Notes: generated from the sequence alone by a model not told the origin. DNA of 64,000 nt from Pseudoalteromonas espejiana DSM 9414 (GCF_002221525.1 NZ_CP011029.1:310001-374000); one strand, 5' to 3'. Positions 41,407-51,352 are shown, counted from the stretch's first letter. Made by a program: numbers and translations.

Positions 41407-43797
41407 TTAGTTAAAAGCGTATTTTAAAGTAACCGACGTAGTACGGCCGTTAATTGTACGGGCACGAATAATGTCGTTTTCAGGTACTGATCCTTCTTCA
41501 GCTTCTGTAATACCCACTGTATCGAATAGGTTGTTTACATTAAGCGCAAGGTTTAAGTTTTCTGATAAGTCGTAACTTACAAACGCATTTACTTGCGTGT
41601 AGCCGTCAAACTTAAGATCGTTATTATCTTGAGCGTAAGCATCAGTTGTACCAATAAAGCTTACTCCCGCCGCGCCTTTATCGTAGCTGTAACGCGCCAT
41701 TAGTGAATAAATTAAATCCGCTTGACGACGTGGTGTGTTACCTACAACTTCAGGGGTTAGCGCATCTTTTGCAATTTCAGCATCGGTCCAGGTAAAGTTA
41801 CCTCTAAAGTCCCACGCATCCATAAAGTAAGTTGACTCAACTTCAATACCTTTAGCTTCGTATTCGCGGTCGAAAAAGGTTTGCGATGTTGCTTCAAAGT
41901 TTTGCTCTTCTGTTTCTGCGTAAAAAGCCGTTGCAAATACTGAGAACGAATCAAAACGTTTTTTCACGCCTACTTCAAACTGGTTTACTTCATCTACTGC
42001 ATCTTCATCGGCTACGCTGCCGTCACTGCGCACTTTACCAAATAATAAACGGTCAGCATTGGCACGTCCGCCCCTACTAATACGTGCAAACGTAGCAAGG
42101 CTTGGGTCAATTTGGTAGTTAGCACCCACAGAATAAGATGAGTAGCTCCAATCGTAATTTACTGGGCTTGCGTTAGCTGTATCAATACCAGCTACGTTTT
42201 GTTCAGGAATAGAAATAGTGCCATCGCGGTTCATATCTACTGTTGAGGTTACGGCACCTGCGTAATTACCGCGTGCTTCACCGCTGTCGTAGCGGGCGCT
42301 GGCATCAATGCTTACATCGCCAAGCTTTGTTGAAAACGCAACATATGGGGCACGAGTATCGTACTCTGTGTCGTAATCGCGCTGACAACAGTTACCCCAG
42401 TAAGGTGTGCCATAAGCATATAAACCATTTTCTGAATATTCAGTGCCATCGGCAGCCGTTACATTTAAAAGCGCTGCGTTGTCGCCTTTAAGCTCCATTA
42501 AGTATGAGTTCCATAACCAAGACATTGCAATGTTTTGCGTAGAGGCAAAGTAACCAAAGGTTAGGCTAGTGTCATCACTAAACGATTTAGTTAGTTTAAA
42601 GTCGTTAACAATAGAGCCAAAGTCGTTAAGCGTTACATCAAAGGTGTGAATACGCATCGCAAGGTCATCGTTAAATGCTGCACCGGTATTTGCGTTGCTA
42701 AGTGTTGCACCAACACCGCCAATACTTTGTGCAATAGATGATGCACTGCCTACCTCTGCAGGGATTAGCGAGTTGAAGTTGCCGCTAATTGATGATTTAC
42801 GAAAACGGTTTTCTATACGCCAATCGTTATCTAAATCAAATACGGCTTCAAAGCCTACCGCATCTACTTTAGGGTTCATGCCATTGCGTAAGTCGCCACT
42901 GCTAATTTGGTTTTCGCCATTTAAGCGCACAGTTTTAGTAAACAAGGCTGAATGCGGTGTATCTGATTGTGCATCAAATCCTGAAATAGAATCACCGTTT
43001 GAGTACATAGGCATAGGTAAGTAGCCTACGCTTTTGTCGTCTAGGTGCTTGTAGTAAAGGCGTACGTAGCCGTTTTCAAAATCTTTGGTAAGGTTGGCTT
43101 TAATTTGGCCACCTTTATTTGATGTGTAACCGGTTTCGCGCGGGCCTTCGCCTTGGCGTACAAACCCACCTACATGAAAACGTACGCTATCGGTTAAATA
43201 GGTGCCGTATTCAAAGTCGGTGCGTACACTGTCGTAATCAAGGCCAACAGTAGTAGATACGCTGCCCGATTCGTTTTCGCCGTTTTTAGAAATAAAGTTA
43301 ATAATGCCGCCAGGTGCATTACTTGCCGAGGTGGAGGCCGAGCCACCACGAATTGATTCGATTGTTTGTACTGTGTTATCAAGGCGCATAAAAATATCAG
43401 CGTTACCAAAGGCAACATCACCAAACTGCATAACAGGCAGGCCATCTTCTTGCAGTTGTAAAAACTTAGCGCCACCCGATGCTACAGGTAAACCACGCAC
43501 TGCAATGTTAGCGTTACCTTCGCCGCCTGTTGATTCGGCGCGAACACCCGGAATAATTCTAAATGCTTCAGCCGTTGAGCGAGGTGTAGACACCTCTACT
43601 TGTTCAAGCGATAAACTGCTTACTGATGAACTTGACGCCATAATAGTTGTTCGGCGAGGTACACCGGTAACAACAATTGTTTCAAGGCCCTTGTTGGCTT
43701 GCACTTTGGTTTTTTGCTCATCTTGTGCATGAACGCCTTGGCTTACAGCAAGTGCCAAAGCACTGATTAAATATAAAGGTGTGTGGTGTGTTGTCAT
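41407..43797 (-). CDS. TonB-dependent receptor for sucrose
   Basis: 796 residues. Signal peptide 1-24 (GVHAQD), TonB box LETIVVTG at about 38-45, plug domain with VRGLPVASGG and RGGSASTSASNAPGGIINFI, and a barrel ending in the aromatic C-terminus TLKYAFN. Receptors with this layout beside scrK, an MFS permease and sucrose phosphorylase are the outer-membrane sucrose ports of Alteromonadales. Its promoter region contains a 40-bp perfect palindrome whose centre is the same as the operator before the phosphorylase gene, so it is probably controlled by the LacI protein at 46886. Substrate is by context. Confidence 0.88.
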   Translation of the reverse strand: MTTHHTPLYLISALALAVSQGVHAQDEQKTKVQANKGLETIVVTGVPRRTTIMASSSSVSSLSLEQVEVSTPRSTAEAFRIIPGVRAESTGGEGNANIAVRGLPVASGGAKFLQLQEDGLPVMQFGDVAFGNADIFMRLDNTVQTIESIRGGSASTSASNAPGGIINFISKNGENESGSVSTTVGLDYDSVRTDFEYGTYLTDSVRFHVGGFVRQGEGPRETGYTSNKGGQIKANLTKDFENGYVRLYYKHLDDKSVGYLPMPMYSNGDSISGFDAQSDTPHSALFTKTVRLNGENQISSGDLRNGMNPKVDAVGFEAVFDLDNDWRIENRFRKSSISGNFNSLIPAEVGSASSIAQSIGGVGATLSNANTGAAFNDDLAMRIHTFDVTLNDFGSIVNDFKLTKSFSDDTSLTFGYFASTQNIAMSWLWNSYLMELKGDNAALLNVTAADGTEYSENGLYAYGTPYWGNCCQRDYDTEYDTRAPYVAFSTKLGDVSIDASARYDSGEARGNYAGAVTSTVDMNRDGTISIPEQNVAGIDTANASPVNYDWSYSSYSVGANYQIDPSLATFARISRGGRANADRLLFGKVRSDGSVADEDAVDEVNQFEVGVKKRFDSFSVFATAFYAETEEQNFEATSQTFFDREYEAKGIEVESTYFMDAWDFRGNFTWTDAEIAKDALTPEVVGNTPRRQADLIYSLMARYSYDKGAAGVSFIGTTDAYAQDNNDLKFDGYTQVNAFVSYDLSENLNLALNVNNLFDTVGITEAEEGSVPENDIIRARTINGRTTSVTLKYAFN

Positions 43798-43823
43798 GTT
43801 AACGCCTCATTGTGTTGTGTGAG

Positions 43824-43863
43824 TTTGTTATTTTTACTTAATCGATTAAGTAAAAATAACAAA
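43824..43863. promoter_or_regulatory. 40-bp perfect palindrome with the sucrose-regulator operator core
   Basis: Every base from 43824 to 43863 pairs with its mirror partner; the centre is CTTAATCGATTAAG (43837-43850), flanked by A/T arms to TTTG...CAAA. It begins 27 bp upstream of the receptor ATG. The 14-bp centre recurs before sucrose phosphorylase, so this is a LacI-family operator. The extra-long symmetry may also form a hairpin and could terminate the incoming MFS transcript. Confidence 0.82.
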
Positions 43864-43960
43864 TTTTTTACAAGAAGCAAATTATTTTTGTGTGTAATTT
43901 GCTCTTACTTTGCTTTCGTATTGATTTATAAAGTGTTTTTAATAGAGGTTTAATGGCTAT

Positions 43961-45178
43961 TTATGCACTTTTAGTTAATGCATTAGCTGCAGGGTCGCGG
44001 TAAAAGTTATAAAGCATGGCTAAAAACAATATCACAGCAAAGCCTGTTGCTAAGTAAAAACCGTAGCGTACGTGGCCAAAGTAATCACTTATCACGCCCA
44101 TAAATAAAGGGGCCAGCGCGGCCGAAAGCGCGGTAAAAAATAAAATCACACCCGCTACTGCACCATGTTGCGCAACAGGAAAGCACGATATACCTTTCGA
44201 GTTTAAAGTAGGGTAAACCATCGACATAAATAAGCCAGAAAGCGGCAGTAAGCCCACAGCCCAATCAACGCCACCCACTAAAGTGCCCACATAACATAGC
44301 GCGATACCTAAACTTAAATAAGCCATAACTCCTTGCCAGCTAAAGTGATTTAAAAGCCATACAGCAATAAACCGTCCAGCAGCACGCAATACAAAAAATA
44401 TCGTAAGCGCGTAGGTTGCAAGTAACGGCCAAGAGCCTGTGTAATCTTTTAAAAGTGTTGGCATCCACACGTAAATAGCAACCTCGGTCGCCACATATAA
44501 GGCAATTGCCAATGAAAAACCAAGGGCGTACGGGTTTTTAATCATTTTCATGGTGGTGGCGAGCGAGGCTGGCTTTTCTGTGCTTTTAACAACGCTAGGG
44601 TAGTCGGCGCGCCAAGCCATTAACGCTAAAATTAAACACATAACACCGGCAATAATATAAAGGTAAGTCCAACTTACGTTTTGAGTAAGCAGTACGCCTA
44701 CCAGCGCAGGGCCAACTATAGCGCCAATTCCAAAAAAGCCTTCTACTTTATTCATGGTTTTGGTGTGCTCTGCGTTACTCGCTGATATATCGCCAAGTAG
44801 CGCTAATGCGCCCGTTTTAAATAAACCTATGGCAAGCCCTATACAGCAAAGCAAAATTAAAAATACCGAAAAACTGTTACTAAAGGCAAACAAAAAACAA
44901 CTACCCGAAAAAATAAGTAAGCCCAGCATTATGGTTTGCTTGCGGCCTAGGCTGTCGGCTAAAAACCCTAAAAATAAGCCGCTAAAGGCAATCAGTGCCA
45001 TAGGTGCGTAATGAAAAGCACTGGCTTGGGTCATGCTTAAACCAAAATCTGTGATTAACTCGGGGATGATCATACCGACCGCATCAGAGGTCATCGCAAA
45101 CATAAAAAACATCATGTAAGTGAGTATTCGTATTCGCTGCATTGGGTCGCTTTGCGTGTGTGTGTTTAAATTTGTCAT
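43961..45178 (-). CDS. scrT: MFS sucrose permease
   Basis: 405 residues from ATG at 45178, chosen because GAGGAAAAACAC precedes it; an in-frame ATG at 45202 would add eight residues without a better ribosome site. Twelve helices with the MFS A-motif GFLADSLGRKQTIML after helix 2. Moves sucrose from periplasm to cytoplasm, most likely with protons. It is flanked by the phosphorylase (divergent) and the TonB receptor (same strand, with its own promoter). The shared 45.2-45.35 kb region carries one operator copy, which should control both divergent genes. Confidence 0.82.
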   Translation of the reverse strand: MTNLNTHTQSDPMQRIRILTYMMFFMFAMTSDAVGMIIPELITDFGLSMTQASAFHYAPMALIAFSGLFLGFLADSLGRKQTIMLGLLIFSGSCFLFAFSNSFSVFLILLCCIGLAIGLFKTGALALLGDISASNAEHTKTMNKVEGFFGIGAIVGPALVGVLLTQNVSWTYLYIIAGVMCLILALMAWRADYPSVVKSTEKPASLATTMKMIKNPYALGFSLAIALYVATEVAIYVWMPTLLKDYTGSWPLLATYALTIFFVLRAAGRFIAVWLLNHFSWQGVMAYLSLGIALCYVGTLVGGVDWAVGLLPLSGLFMSMVYPTLNSKGISCFPVAQHGAVAGVILFFTALSAALAPLFMGVISDYFGHVRYGFYLATGFAVILFLAMLYNFYRDPAANALTKSA

Positions 45179-45316
45179 GTGTTTTTCCTCGTTATGGCTC
45201 AAGTTATATTAATAACTCAATCACTTACTATGGTTAGTATTACGTGAGCCACAACTTTTGTATGTAAAATATTTAAAAATTACTTGTAAAATTGTACGTG
45301 CTAGTTAAAGATATAT

Positions 45317-45330
45317 CTTAATCGATTAAG
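45317..45330. promoter_or_regulatory. LacI-family operator upstream of sucrose phosphorylase
   Basis: CTTAATCGATTAAG, a perfect 14-bp palindrome identical to the centre of the long palindrome at 43824-43863. It lies 20 bp before the phosphorylase ATG and 138 bp before the permease start, in the divergent promoter region. Confidence 0.82.
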
Positions 45331-45350
45331 TTTCAACACGGTAATCACAC

Positions 45351-46829
45351 ATGATGAAGAATAAAGTTCAATTGATCACATACGCTGATCGAATTACAGG
45401 TCAAGATATAAACGCACTTACAACACTATTAAAAGGTTCTTTAAAGGGCGTATTTGGTGGCGTGCACCTACTCCCTTTTTATAATCCTATTGACGGAAGC
45501 GATGCGGGTTTTGACCCGATTGATCACAGCGAAGTAGATTCTCGCATTGGTACATGGGGCGATATTCAAGCACTGGGTGAAAACCACGACTTAATGGCTG
45601 ATTTAATCGTTAACCATGTATCGGCGCAGTCATATCAGTTTCAAGATGTGCTAGCAAAAGGTAAGCAATCAGAATTTTGGGATTTGTTTTTAACAAAAGA
45701 AGACGTTTTTCCAAATGGTATGAGCGAGCAAGAGCAGCAAGCTATTTATCGCCCGCGTCCAGGGAGCTGTTTTACACCAATGCAGTGTGGCGACGGCCAA
45801 ACGTATGACTTTTGGACCACGTTTACCGATAACCAAATTGATATAAACGTAAAAGTTGAAGCGGGTATAGCCTATTTAAATAACGTATTAACTAAGTTTT
45901 CTGAAAATAACGTAAATATTATTCGTTTAGATGCAGCGGGTTACGCAATTAAACAAGCCGGTACAAATTGCTTTATGCTAGACGAAACCTTTGGCTACCT
46001 AGATAACCTCTCAAAGCAAGCAAACGAGCTTGGCATGGAAACCATTGCTGAAATTCATAGCCATTACCAAACACAAGTAGAAGTAGCAAAGCGTGTAAAC
46101 ATGGTTTACGACTTTGCATTACCGCCGCTTATTTTACACAGCTTATTTAATAACGATGTAGAAGCATTACTTAAATGGTTAGCTATTTCACCACGCAATT
46201 GCTTAACCGTTCTAGATACGCACGACGGCATAGGCATTATTGATGCAGGCCCAATGGGCGACAAGCCAGGCCTTTTAAATGCACAGCAAATAGATACGCT
46301 TGTAGAAACCATGCATGCCAACAGTAACAACCAAAGCCGCCAAGCTACGGGGGCTGCTGCCAGTAACGTTGATTTATACCAAGTAAACTGTACGTATTAC
46401 AATGCATTAGGCGCTAACGACTTAGATTATTTAATTTCGCGTGCCATACAGTTTTTTGCACCTGGTGTGCCGCAAGTATATTACGGTGGTTTATTTGCCT
46501 GCGAAAACGACATGGATTTGCTTGCGCGTACCAATGTGGGCCGCGATATTAACCGCCCGTATTTAGATGAAAATGTAATTGACTCTTCACTCAATAAACC
46601 TGTTGTTAAAGCGCTTATTGAATTAATTAAAATTAGAAATGAACACCCAGCATTTGGAGGCGTATTTAATTCATATGGCGGTGAGGGTGTGTGTAGTCTT
46701 TCGTGGCAATTAGGCGATCAAACTATTTTATTAACAGTTGATTTTGAAACGCGCGCAGCTCTAATTACAACACTTGTTGGCGAAAAACAAACAACAATTA
46801 ATTTAGAAACTTTGTTAAACCAAAGCTAA
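45351..46829 (+). CDS. scrP: Sucrose phosphorylase (GH13)
   Basis: 492 residues, GH13 subfamily typical of sucrose phosphorylase: opening QLITYADRITGQDINALTTLL, HLLPFYNP and DPIDHSEVD, nucleophile Asp in IIRLDAAGYA (about 197), acid/base Glu in TIAEIHSHY, third Asp in LDTHDGIG. It splits sucrose with phosphate into glucose-1-phosphate and fructose in the cytoplasm, saving one ATP; the fructose goes to ScrK. A tandem ATG at 45354 could also serve as the start. Divergent from scrT and convergent with the LacI gene through a shared terminator. Confidence 0.95.
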   Translation: MMKNKVQLITYADRITGQDINALTTLLKGSLKGVFGGVHLLPFYNPIDGSDAGFDPIDHSEVDSRIGTWGDIQALGENHDLMADLIVNHVSAQSYQFQDVLAKGKQSEFWDLFLTKEDVFPNGMSEQEQQAIYRPRPGSCFTPMQCGDGQTYDFWTTFTDNQIDINVKVEAGIAYLNNVLTKFSENNVNIIRLDAAGYAIKQAGTNCFMLDETFGYLDNLSKQANELGMETIAEIHSHYQTQVEVAKRVNMVYDFALPPLILHSLFNNDVEALLKWLAISPRNCLTVLDTHDGIGIIDAGPMGDKPGLLNAQQIDTLVETMHANSNNQSRQATGAAASNVDLYQVNCTYYNALGANDLDYLISRAIQFFAPGVPQVYYGGLFACENDMDLLARTNVGRDINRPYLDENVIDSSLNKPVVKALIELIKIRNEHPAFGGVFNSYGGEGVCSLSWQLGDQTILLTVDFETRAALITTLVGEKQTTINLETLLNQS

Positions 46830-46840
46830 ATTTTAATAAA

Positions 46841-46871
46841 AAAAACCAAGCTATTATAGCTTGGTTTTTTT
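46841..46871. terminator. Bidirectional terminator between scrP and scrR
   Basis: ACCAAGCTA-TTA-TAGCTTGGT perfect stem with A-run on one side and T-run on the other, between two convergent genes. Confidence 0.93.
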
Positions 46872-46885
46872 ATGCGCTGAATTAG

Positions 46886-47917
46886 TTAACCGCTTGCGCC
46901 AATATCTAGCTCGTAACTTACATCACATATTTTTTCTTCTTTTGATATAAATAGCTCGGCGGCCATTACGCCTTTTTCTTGGCTGTTTTGATGAATAGTG
47001 GTTAGGCGCGGCACAAAACGAGCGGCTTCATCTATTCCGTCAAAACCGACAATACGCAGTTCTTCACCTATTTTTATACCTTGTTTTATCGCTTCTCGCA
47101 TGGTGGCAAGGGCAATTAAATCACTCATACAAATTATAACGTTAGGGCGAGGGGAGGCACTTAACACCTCTTTAGCAGCAATATTGGCAAAGCGCTCGCT
47201 GCTTTCGGGTATATTCCAAATACGGTCATCAGCTACTGTAATATTTGCCTCACTTAAAGCACGTTGATAACCCCGTAAACGTTGGTGCGAAATAGATTGC
47301 CCCGTTTCAAATTCGTGATGCTCATACACGCGACACAATACGTTTTCATCAAGTAACCTTAGTCCTAAAATCGCGACTTTATCGGTTTGCTTTTTTAAAA
47401 CATGTTTGGCTATTTCGTAACTAGCTTGCTCGTTATTTATATTTACTGAGGCGTTGCGGGCTATATCAAAATCAATAGTGACCACATGTTTAGATACCGT
47501 TTTTAACTGTTCAACTAATGCGTTATTACGAGGGCGGCCATAACAAATAAAGCCATCAACAAAGTCGACCACGCTGTTAAGGTTATCGCTATTTCCTGAA
47601 AACAATAAAACATTGATGCCGTTTTTTTCAAGCACCGAGGTTACACCACGCATAAAGCTGCTGGCCACAGGGTCCGACACCATATATTCCACGCTATCGG
47701 GCAGCACTAACGCCACAATATTAAACGTCCCACTGCGAAGCGATTGCGCGGCTTTATTTGGCCCGTAATAGCCCAAGGTTTTACACGCTGCAAGAATATC
47801 GTCTCGGCGTTTAGCCGATAGCTGATCAGGGCGATTAAACGCATTAGAGACTGTTGCGTTAGACACACCTAACTCTTTGGCAATACTTTTAAGGGTCCAA
47901 CGTGTTTGTTTACTCAT
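46886..47917 (-). CDS. scrR: LacI-family regulator of the sucrose locus
   Basis: 343 residues. LacI helix-turn-helix at 8-30 (LKSIAKELGVSNATVSNAFN), hinge to about 62 with PNKAAQSLRSG, then the periplasmic-binding-like effector domain (LPDSVEYMVSDPVASSF, RIVGFDGIDEAARFVP, LTTIHQ). It probably represses the sucrose genes through the CTTAATCGATTAAG sites and releases on binding sucrose or a product. It is monocistronic and convergent with scrP. I see no copy of the operator before its own start, so autoregulation is not indicated. Normal length. Confidence 0.88.
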   Translation of the reverse strand: MSKQTRWTLKSIAKELGVSNATVSNAFNRPDQLSAKRRDDILAACKTLGYYGPNKAAQSLRSGTFNIVALVLPDSVEYMVSDPVASSFMRGVTSVLEKNGINVLLFSGNSDNLNSVVDFVDGFICYGRPRNNALVEQLKTVSKHVVTIDFDIARNASVNINNEQASYEIAKHVLKKQTDKVAILGLRLLDENVLCRVYEHHEFETGQSISHQRLRGYQRALSEANITVADDRIWNIPESSERFANIAAKEVLSASPRPNVIICMSDLIALATMREAIKQGIKIGEELRIVGFDGIDEAARFVPRLTTIHQNSQEKGVMAAELFISKEEKICDVSYELDIGASG

Positions 47918-47996
47918 ACCAATTCTTTACTCAATACTCATGTTAATAAACTAACATATTCAGGGCGTTAGCAAAGTAAAAAATGAGGTTTTAGCC

Positions 47997-48893
47997 TTAA
48001 TGTCGGCACTCTTTAGGCGCAATGCCAAAGGTTTGTTTAAATAGACGACTAAAGTGGCTCGCGCTATTAAAACCAACATCAAAGCACACTTGGCTAATTG
48101 CATGGCCTTGCAGTAATTGATTGCGCGCTTTTTTAAGTCTTAACTGTTGCTGCCAAAGAGCTGGGGTAGTGCCAAATGCAAGTTTAAACTGATTATAAAA
48201 TTTACTGCGGCTCATGCAGGCTATTTTGCACAAGGTGTTTATGTCGAGCGTTTCGTTTAAGTGCTCTTCAATGTAAAGCAGTGCATCGCTTATTTTTGTT
48301 TTAAGGCGTATTTTACTGCAATTAGCGAGTAATAAATCGCGACTTTGTTGTTGTAACAACCGGGTGATTAATTCGTTTAACGATAAATCAATCAAGTAAT
48401 GCCGCTGGGCACCTTGTTCGCTAAATAAATGCACCATGCGCTCTAATAATTGCTGTGTTTGACTATTATGTTGGCTATGCACCAATTGCGGGACATATTC
48501 GAACAGGCCGCCCTCGCATGCAAAGTTTTGTTGCATGTTAAGCGCATCTGTCACAGTGTTTATTTTATCTTTACTAATTTCAATCGCTAAACACGTAGTT
48601 GGAGCGTGCATTGATGCCTGTGGAAAATCAATTAATACACCTTGCTCTGGCGCTAATACAAACGACTCGTGTGGTAAAAATGCTTTATGGTATTGGCTAC
48701 TTTCTACGTGCATTACTTTTTTACCGCTGAGCATGGCACAAAATAGTAATTCGTTTGAATGCAGTGCCACCTTTTGTGCGCTTTGGTACGTGTCGTAAAT
48801 GCTCAATTCACTATTATCTGCCGCAAACGTGACTTTATTTTCTATTAAAACATCAAGTTGTTGGCGTTTTTTGTTTAACTGAGATGTGTGCAT
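47997..48893 (-). CDS. AraC-family activator, probably of the aldehyde dehydrogenase
   Basis: 298 residues: an N-terminal effector half of about 190 residues (cupin-like, AraC_N type) and two C-terminal helix-turn-helix motifs (LDINTLCKIACMSRSKFYNQ and ISQVCFDVGFNSASHFSRLF, then FGIAPKECR). Divergent from the aldehyde dehydrogenase with about 160 bp between starts, an arrangement seen for activators of alcohol/aldehyde oxidation genes. The inducer is probably the aldehyde or alcohol; not visible in sequence. Confidence 0.88.
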   Translation of the reverse strand: MHTSQLNKKRQQLDVLIENKVTFAADNSELSIYDTYQSAQKVALHSNELLFCAMLSGKKVMHVESSQYHKAFLPHESFVLAPEQGVLIDFPQASMHAPTTCLAIEISKDKINTVTDALNMQQNFACEGGLFEYVPQLVHSQHNSQTQQLLERMVHLFSEQGAQRHYLIDLSLNELITRLLQQQSRDLLLANCSKIRLKTKISDALLYIEEHLNETLDINTLCKIACMSRSKFYNQFKLAFGTTPALWQQQLRLKKARNQLLQGHAISQVCFDVGFNSASHFSRLFKQTFGIAPKECRH

Positions 48894-49055
48894 ATCAATC
48901 CTTTAGTTTTTTATTAGTGTGGACTCACAGACAACTTTTGTGGACAGCTAATCAAGTTTTTAGGTGCTCGTTAGGCTAATGTCGATTAAATATAAAGCAT
49001 TTTGTTTTATATAAATGTTCGACCTTTAGCTAACAACAATAAAGAGAGCACACAC

Positions 49056-50576
49056 ATGATATATGCAAATCCAGGCAGCGATGGCGCACTCGTAAACTTT
49101 AAAAAACAGTACGGTAATTATATTGGCGGGGAGTGGGTAAAGCCTGTAAACGGCCAGTACTTTGATAATATAAGCCCGGTAAACGGTAAGGTATTTTGCC
49201 AAATACCTCGCTCCGATAAAGACGATATAAACCTAGCACTCGACAAAGCGCATGCAGTGCGAGAGCAATGGGGCACAACCTCAGTTACCGAGCGCAGTAA
49301 TATACTGTTAAAAATAGCCGACCGAATTGAGCAAAACCTAGAGTTACTGGCTGTTGCCGAAACATGGGATAACGGTAAAGCCATTCGCGAAACACTCGCG
49401 GCTGATATTCCGCTCGCGGCCGATCATTTTCGCTACTTTGCAGGGTGCCTGCGCTCGCAAGATGGCAGTATTGGCGAAATTGACGAAACCACGGTGGCAT
49501 ATCATTTTCATGAGCCGTTAGGTGTGGTTGGGCAAATTATCCCGTGGAACTTCCCTATTTTAATGGCCGCATGGAAACTTGCACCCGCACTTGCCGCTGG
49601 TAACTGTGTAATTTTAAAACCAGCAGAGCAAACACCGGCCTCTATTTTAGTTTTAATGGAAATTATTGGTGACTTACTGCCTGCAGGCGTACTCAATATT
49701 GTAAATGGTTTTGGTAAAGAAGCAGGCGAAGCACTGGCCACAAGCAAACGCATCGCTAAAATTGCATTTACAGGTTCTACACCTGTCGGCTCTCATATTT
49801 TAAAATGTGCTGCTGAAAATATTATCCCTTCAACGGTAGAGCTTGGCGGTAAATCGCCCAATATATTTTTTAATGATGTAATGGAAAAAGACGACGCGTT
49901 TTTATCAAAAGCTATAGAAGGTGCCGTACTTGCTTACTTTAACCAAGGTGAGGTGTGTACCTGTCCATCAAGGTTGTTTATTCAAGAAGATATATACGAG
50001 CAGTTTATTGAGCGGATACTCGAACGTACCCAACAAATTAAACGCGGCAATCCACTCGACAGCGAAACCATGGTGGGCGCTCAAGCTTCAAAAGCACAGT
50101 TTGATAAGGTACTTAGTTACATAGACATAGGTAAAAAAGAAGGAGCAGAGGTACTTACAGGTGGCAATGTAGAGCAGCTAAATGACGATTTAAACGGCGG
50201 TTATTACATACAACCTACGCTGCTTAAAGGCACAAACAACATGCGTGTGTTCCAAGAAGAAATTTTTGGTCCTGTTATTTCTATGTCGACCTTTAAGGAT
50301 GAAGCCGAAGCACTCGAACTTGCCAACAGCTCAGAATTTGGTTTAGGTGCAGGGGTGTGGAGCCGTAACATGAACCGAGCTTATAGCATGGGGCGTAAAA
50401 TTGAAGCTGGTCGAGTGTGGACTAACTGTTACCACATGTACCCAGCACATGCCGCATTTGGTGGTTATAAAAAATCAGGAATAGGGCGCGAAACACACAA
50501 ATTAGCACTCGATCACTACCAACAAACTAAAAACCTATTAGTGAGCTATAGCGAAGATCCACTCGGCTTTTTTTAA
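49056..50576 (+). CDS. aldB: NAD(P)-dependent aldehyde dehydrogenase (AldB/ExaC type)
   Basis: 506 residues from ATG at 49056 (AAAGAGAG upstream); a longer reading from 49002 would add a stretch unlike the family. Catalytic Cys is in [11 protein letters not shown], Glu in VELGGKSPN, and the cofactor motifs are PWNFPIL and FTGSTPVGS. The double-Cys [11 protein letters not shown] form is characteristic of AldB/ExaC acetaldehyde-type dehydrogenases. Oxidises acetaldehyde or similar aldehydes to acids in the cytoplasm. Divergent AraC regulator upstream and a terminator downstream make it a single-gene unit. Confidence 0.93.
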   Translation: MIYANPGSDGALVNFKKQYGNYIGGEWVKPVNGQYFDNISPVNGKVFCQIPRSDKDDINLALDKAHAVREQWGTTSVTERSNILLKIADRIEQNLELLAVAETWDNGKAIRETLAADIPLAADHFRYFAGCLRSQDGSIGEIDETTVAYHFHEPLGVVGQIIPWNFPILMAAWKLAPALAAGNCVILKPAEQTPASILVLMEIIGDLLPAGVLNIVNGFGKEAGEALATSKRIAKIAFTGSTPVGSHILKCAAENIIPSTVELGGKSPNIFFNDVMEKDDAFLSKAIEGAVLAYFNQGEVCTCPSRLFIQEDIYEQFIERILERTQQIKRGNPLDSETMVGAQASKAQFDKVLSYIDIGKKEGAEVLTGGNVEQLNDDLNGGYYIQPTLLKGTNNMRVFQEEIFGPVISMSTFKDEAEALELANSSEFGLGAGVWSRNMNRAYSMGRKIEAGRVWTNCYHMYPAHAAFGGYKKSGIGRETHKLALDHYQQTKNLLVSYSEDPLGFF

Positions 50577-50619
50577 CAAAGCAGTTCAAACTTAAACACA
50601 ACAACCATTAAGTAATGAG

Positions 50620-50647
50620 GGCGCTGCATATTTGTAGCGCTTTTTTA
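50620..50647 (+). terminator. Terminator after the aldehyde dehydrogenase
   Basis: GCGCT-G-CA / TG-T-AGCGC stem with small loop followed by a run of T, 44 bp after the stop. Confidence 0.82.
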
Positions 50648-51014
50648 TTTAGAGTGCTTTTATTTCACAGTGCTCACAACACTACTTTAAGCGTGTTGTA
50701 ATATATAAGTACAATACCAGCTGTATTCAAAACGTTAAAACCTAAGCGTTTTAAATAACTCATTACCTGCGTTAAAAAACGATTTTATGATATTAACTTT
50801 TTATAAAAGTTGCTTTAAAAACGTGCAGTGATTTATTTATTGTCGGATATTACTGATCTCCCCCATTTTGGTGTGTTACAGCATTTATGGGAATTTATTT
50901 GTAGTTAACTAATTGTTTACACGTGGTTATTTGCTGGCTAAGATAAATGCATTGTAATATAGGGACATTTGTCGCTTTATAAAACGACAAATGTCGTAGA
51001 CAAAGTTGTTAGCA
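50648..51014. other. Intergenic region ending in a hairpin and an integron core
   Basis: About 365 bp without a gene. Near its right end a perfect ten-pair inverted repeat ACATTTGTCG / CGACAAATGT (50965-50994) is followed by the core GTTAGCA (51008-51014), which marks the left boundary of the first cassette. GGCTAAG near 50938 could be the other end of a degenerate attC, or the core may lie in a chromosomal insertion site. The rest is featureless AT-rich DNA. Confidence 0.5.
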
Positions 51015-51037
51015 TTCAAATCGAGTATGGAGTAAAA

Positions 51038-51352
51038 ATGAAGTATTTAGCCTTAATTACAGGATGTGTATTATTAACTGGATGTGCAACAGGCTATCAA
51101 GCACATACTTGGTCTGGTGGTTACAAAGATAAAGAATTAGGCGAAAACAATTATATGGTTGAGTACTATGGGAATGGTACAACTTCAACTGAAATGCTTA
51201 AAACCTTTTGGAGTAAACGTGCTTCAGAATTGTGCCACAATGGTTATGATGTAGTGAGTGAAGATAAAGGAAAAACCGATGGCGGTATTTTCCTTGGTGG
51301 TATCACTTCTATAGATCACCCTTGGTTAAAAGCTGAGATTCAGTGCAAATAA
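51038..51352 (+). CDS. Small lipoprotein in an integron cassette
   Basis: 104 residues from ATG at 51038, with GGAG 6 bases upstream; an upstream TTG reading would bury the leader. Lipoprotein signal peptide with lipobox LLTGC (Cys16), then a compact domain with two further Cys (ELCHNGY; EIQCK) and a Gly-rich stretch (DGGIFLGGITS). It resembles small lipoproteins of unknown function that share the YxxxxxSxGYxD pattern. It fills a cassette bounded on the left by GTTAGCA and on the right by an attC beginning TGCTAAC, which are exact complements. Confidence 0.8.
   Translation: MKYLALITGCVLLTGCATGYQAHTWSGGYKDKELGENNYMVEYYGNGTTSTEMLKTFWSKRASELCHNGYDVVSEDKGKTDGGIFLGGITSIDHPWLKAEIQCK

Noticed and set aside
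41886..43732. Plus-strand ORFs (up to 142 codons) inside the sucrose TonB receptor
   Set aside because: Antisense to a protein with complete plug and barrel features; composition is not protein-like.
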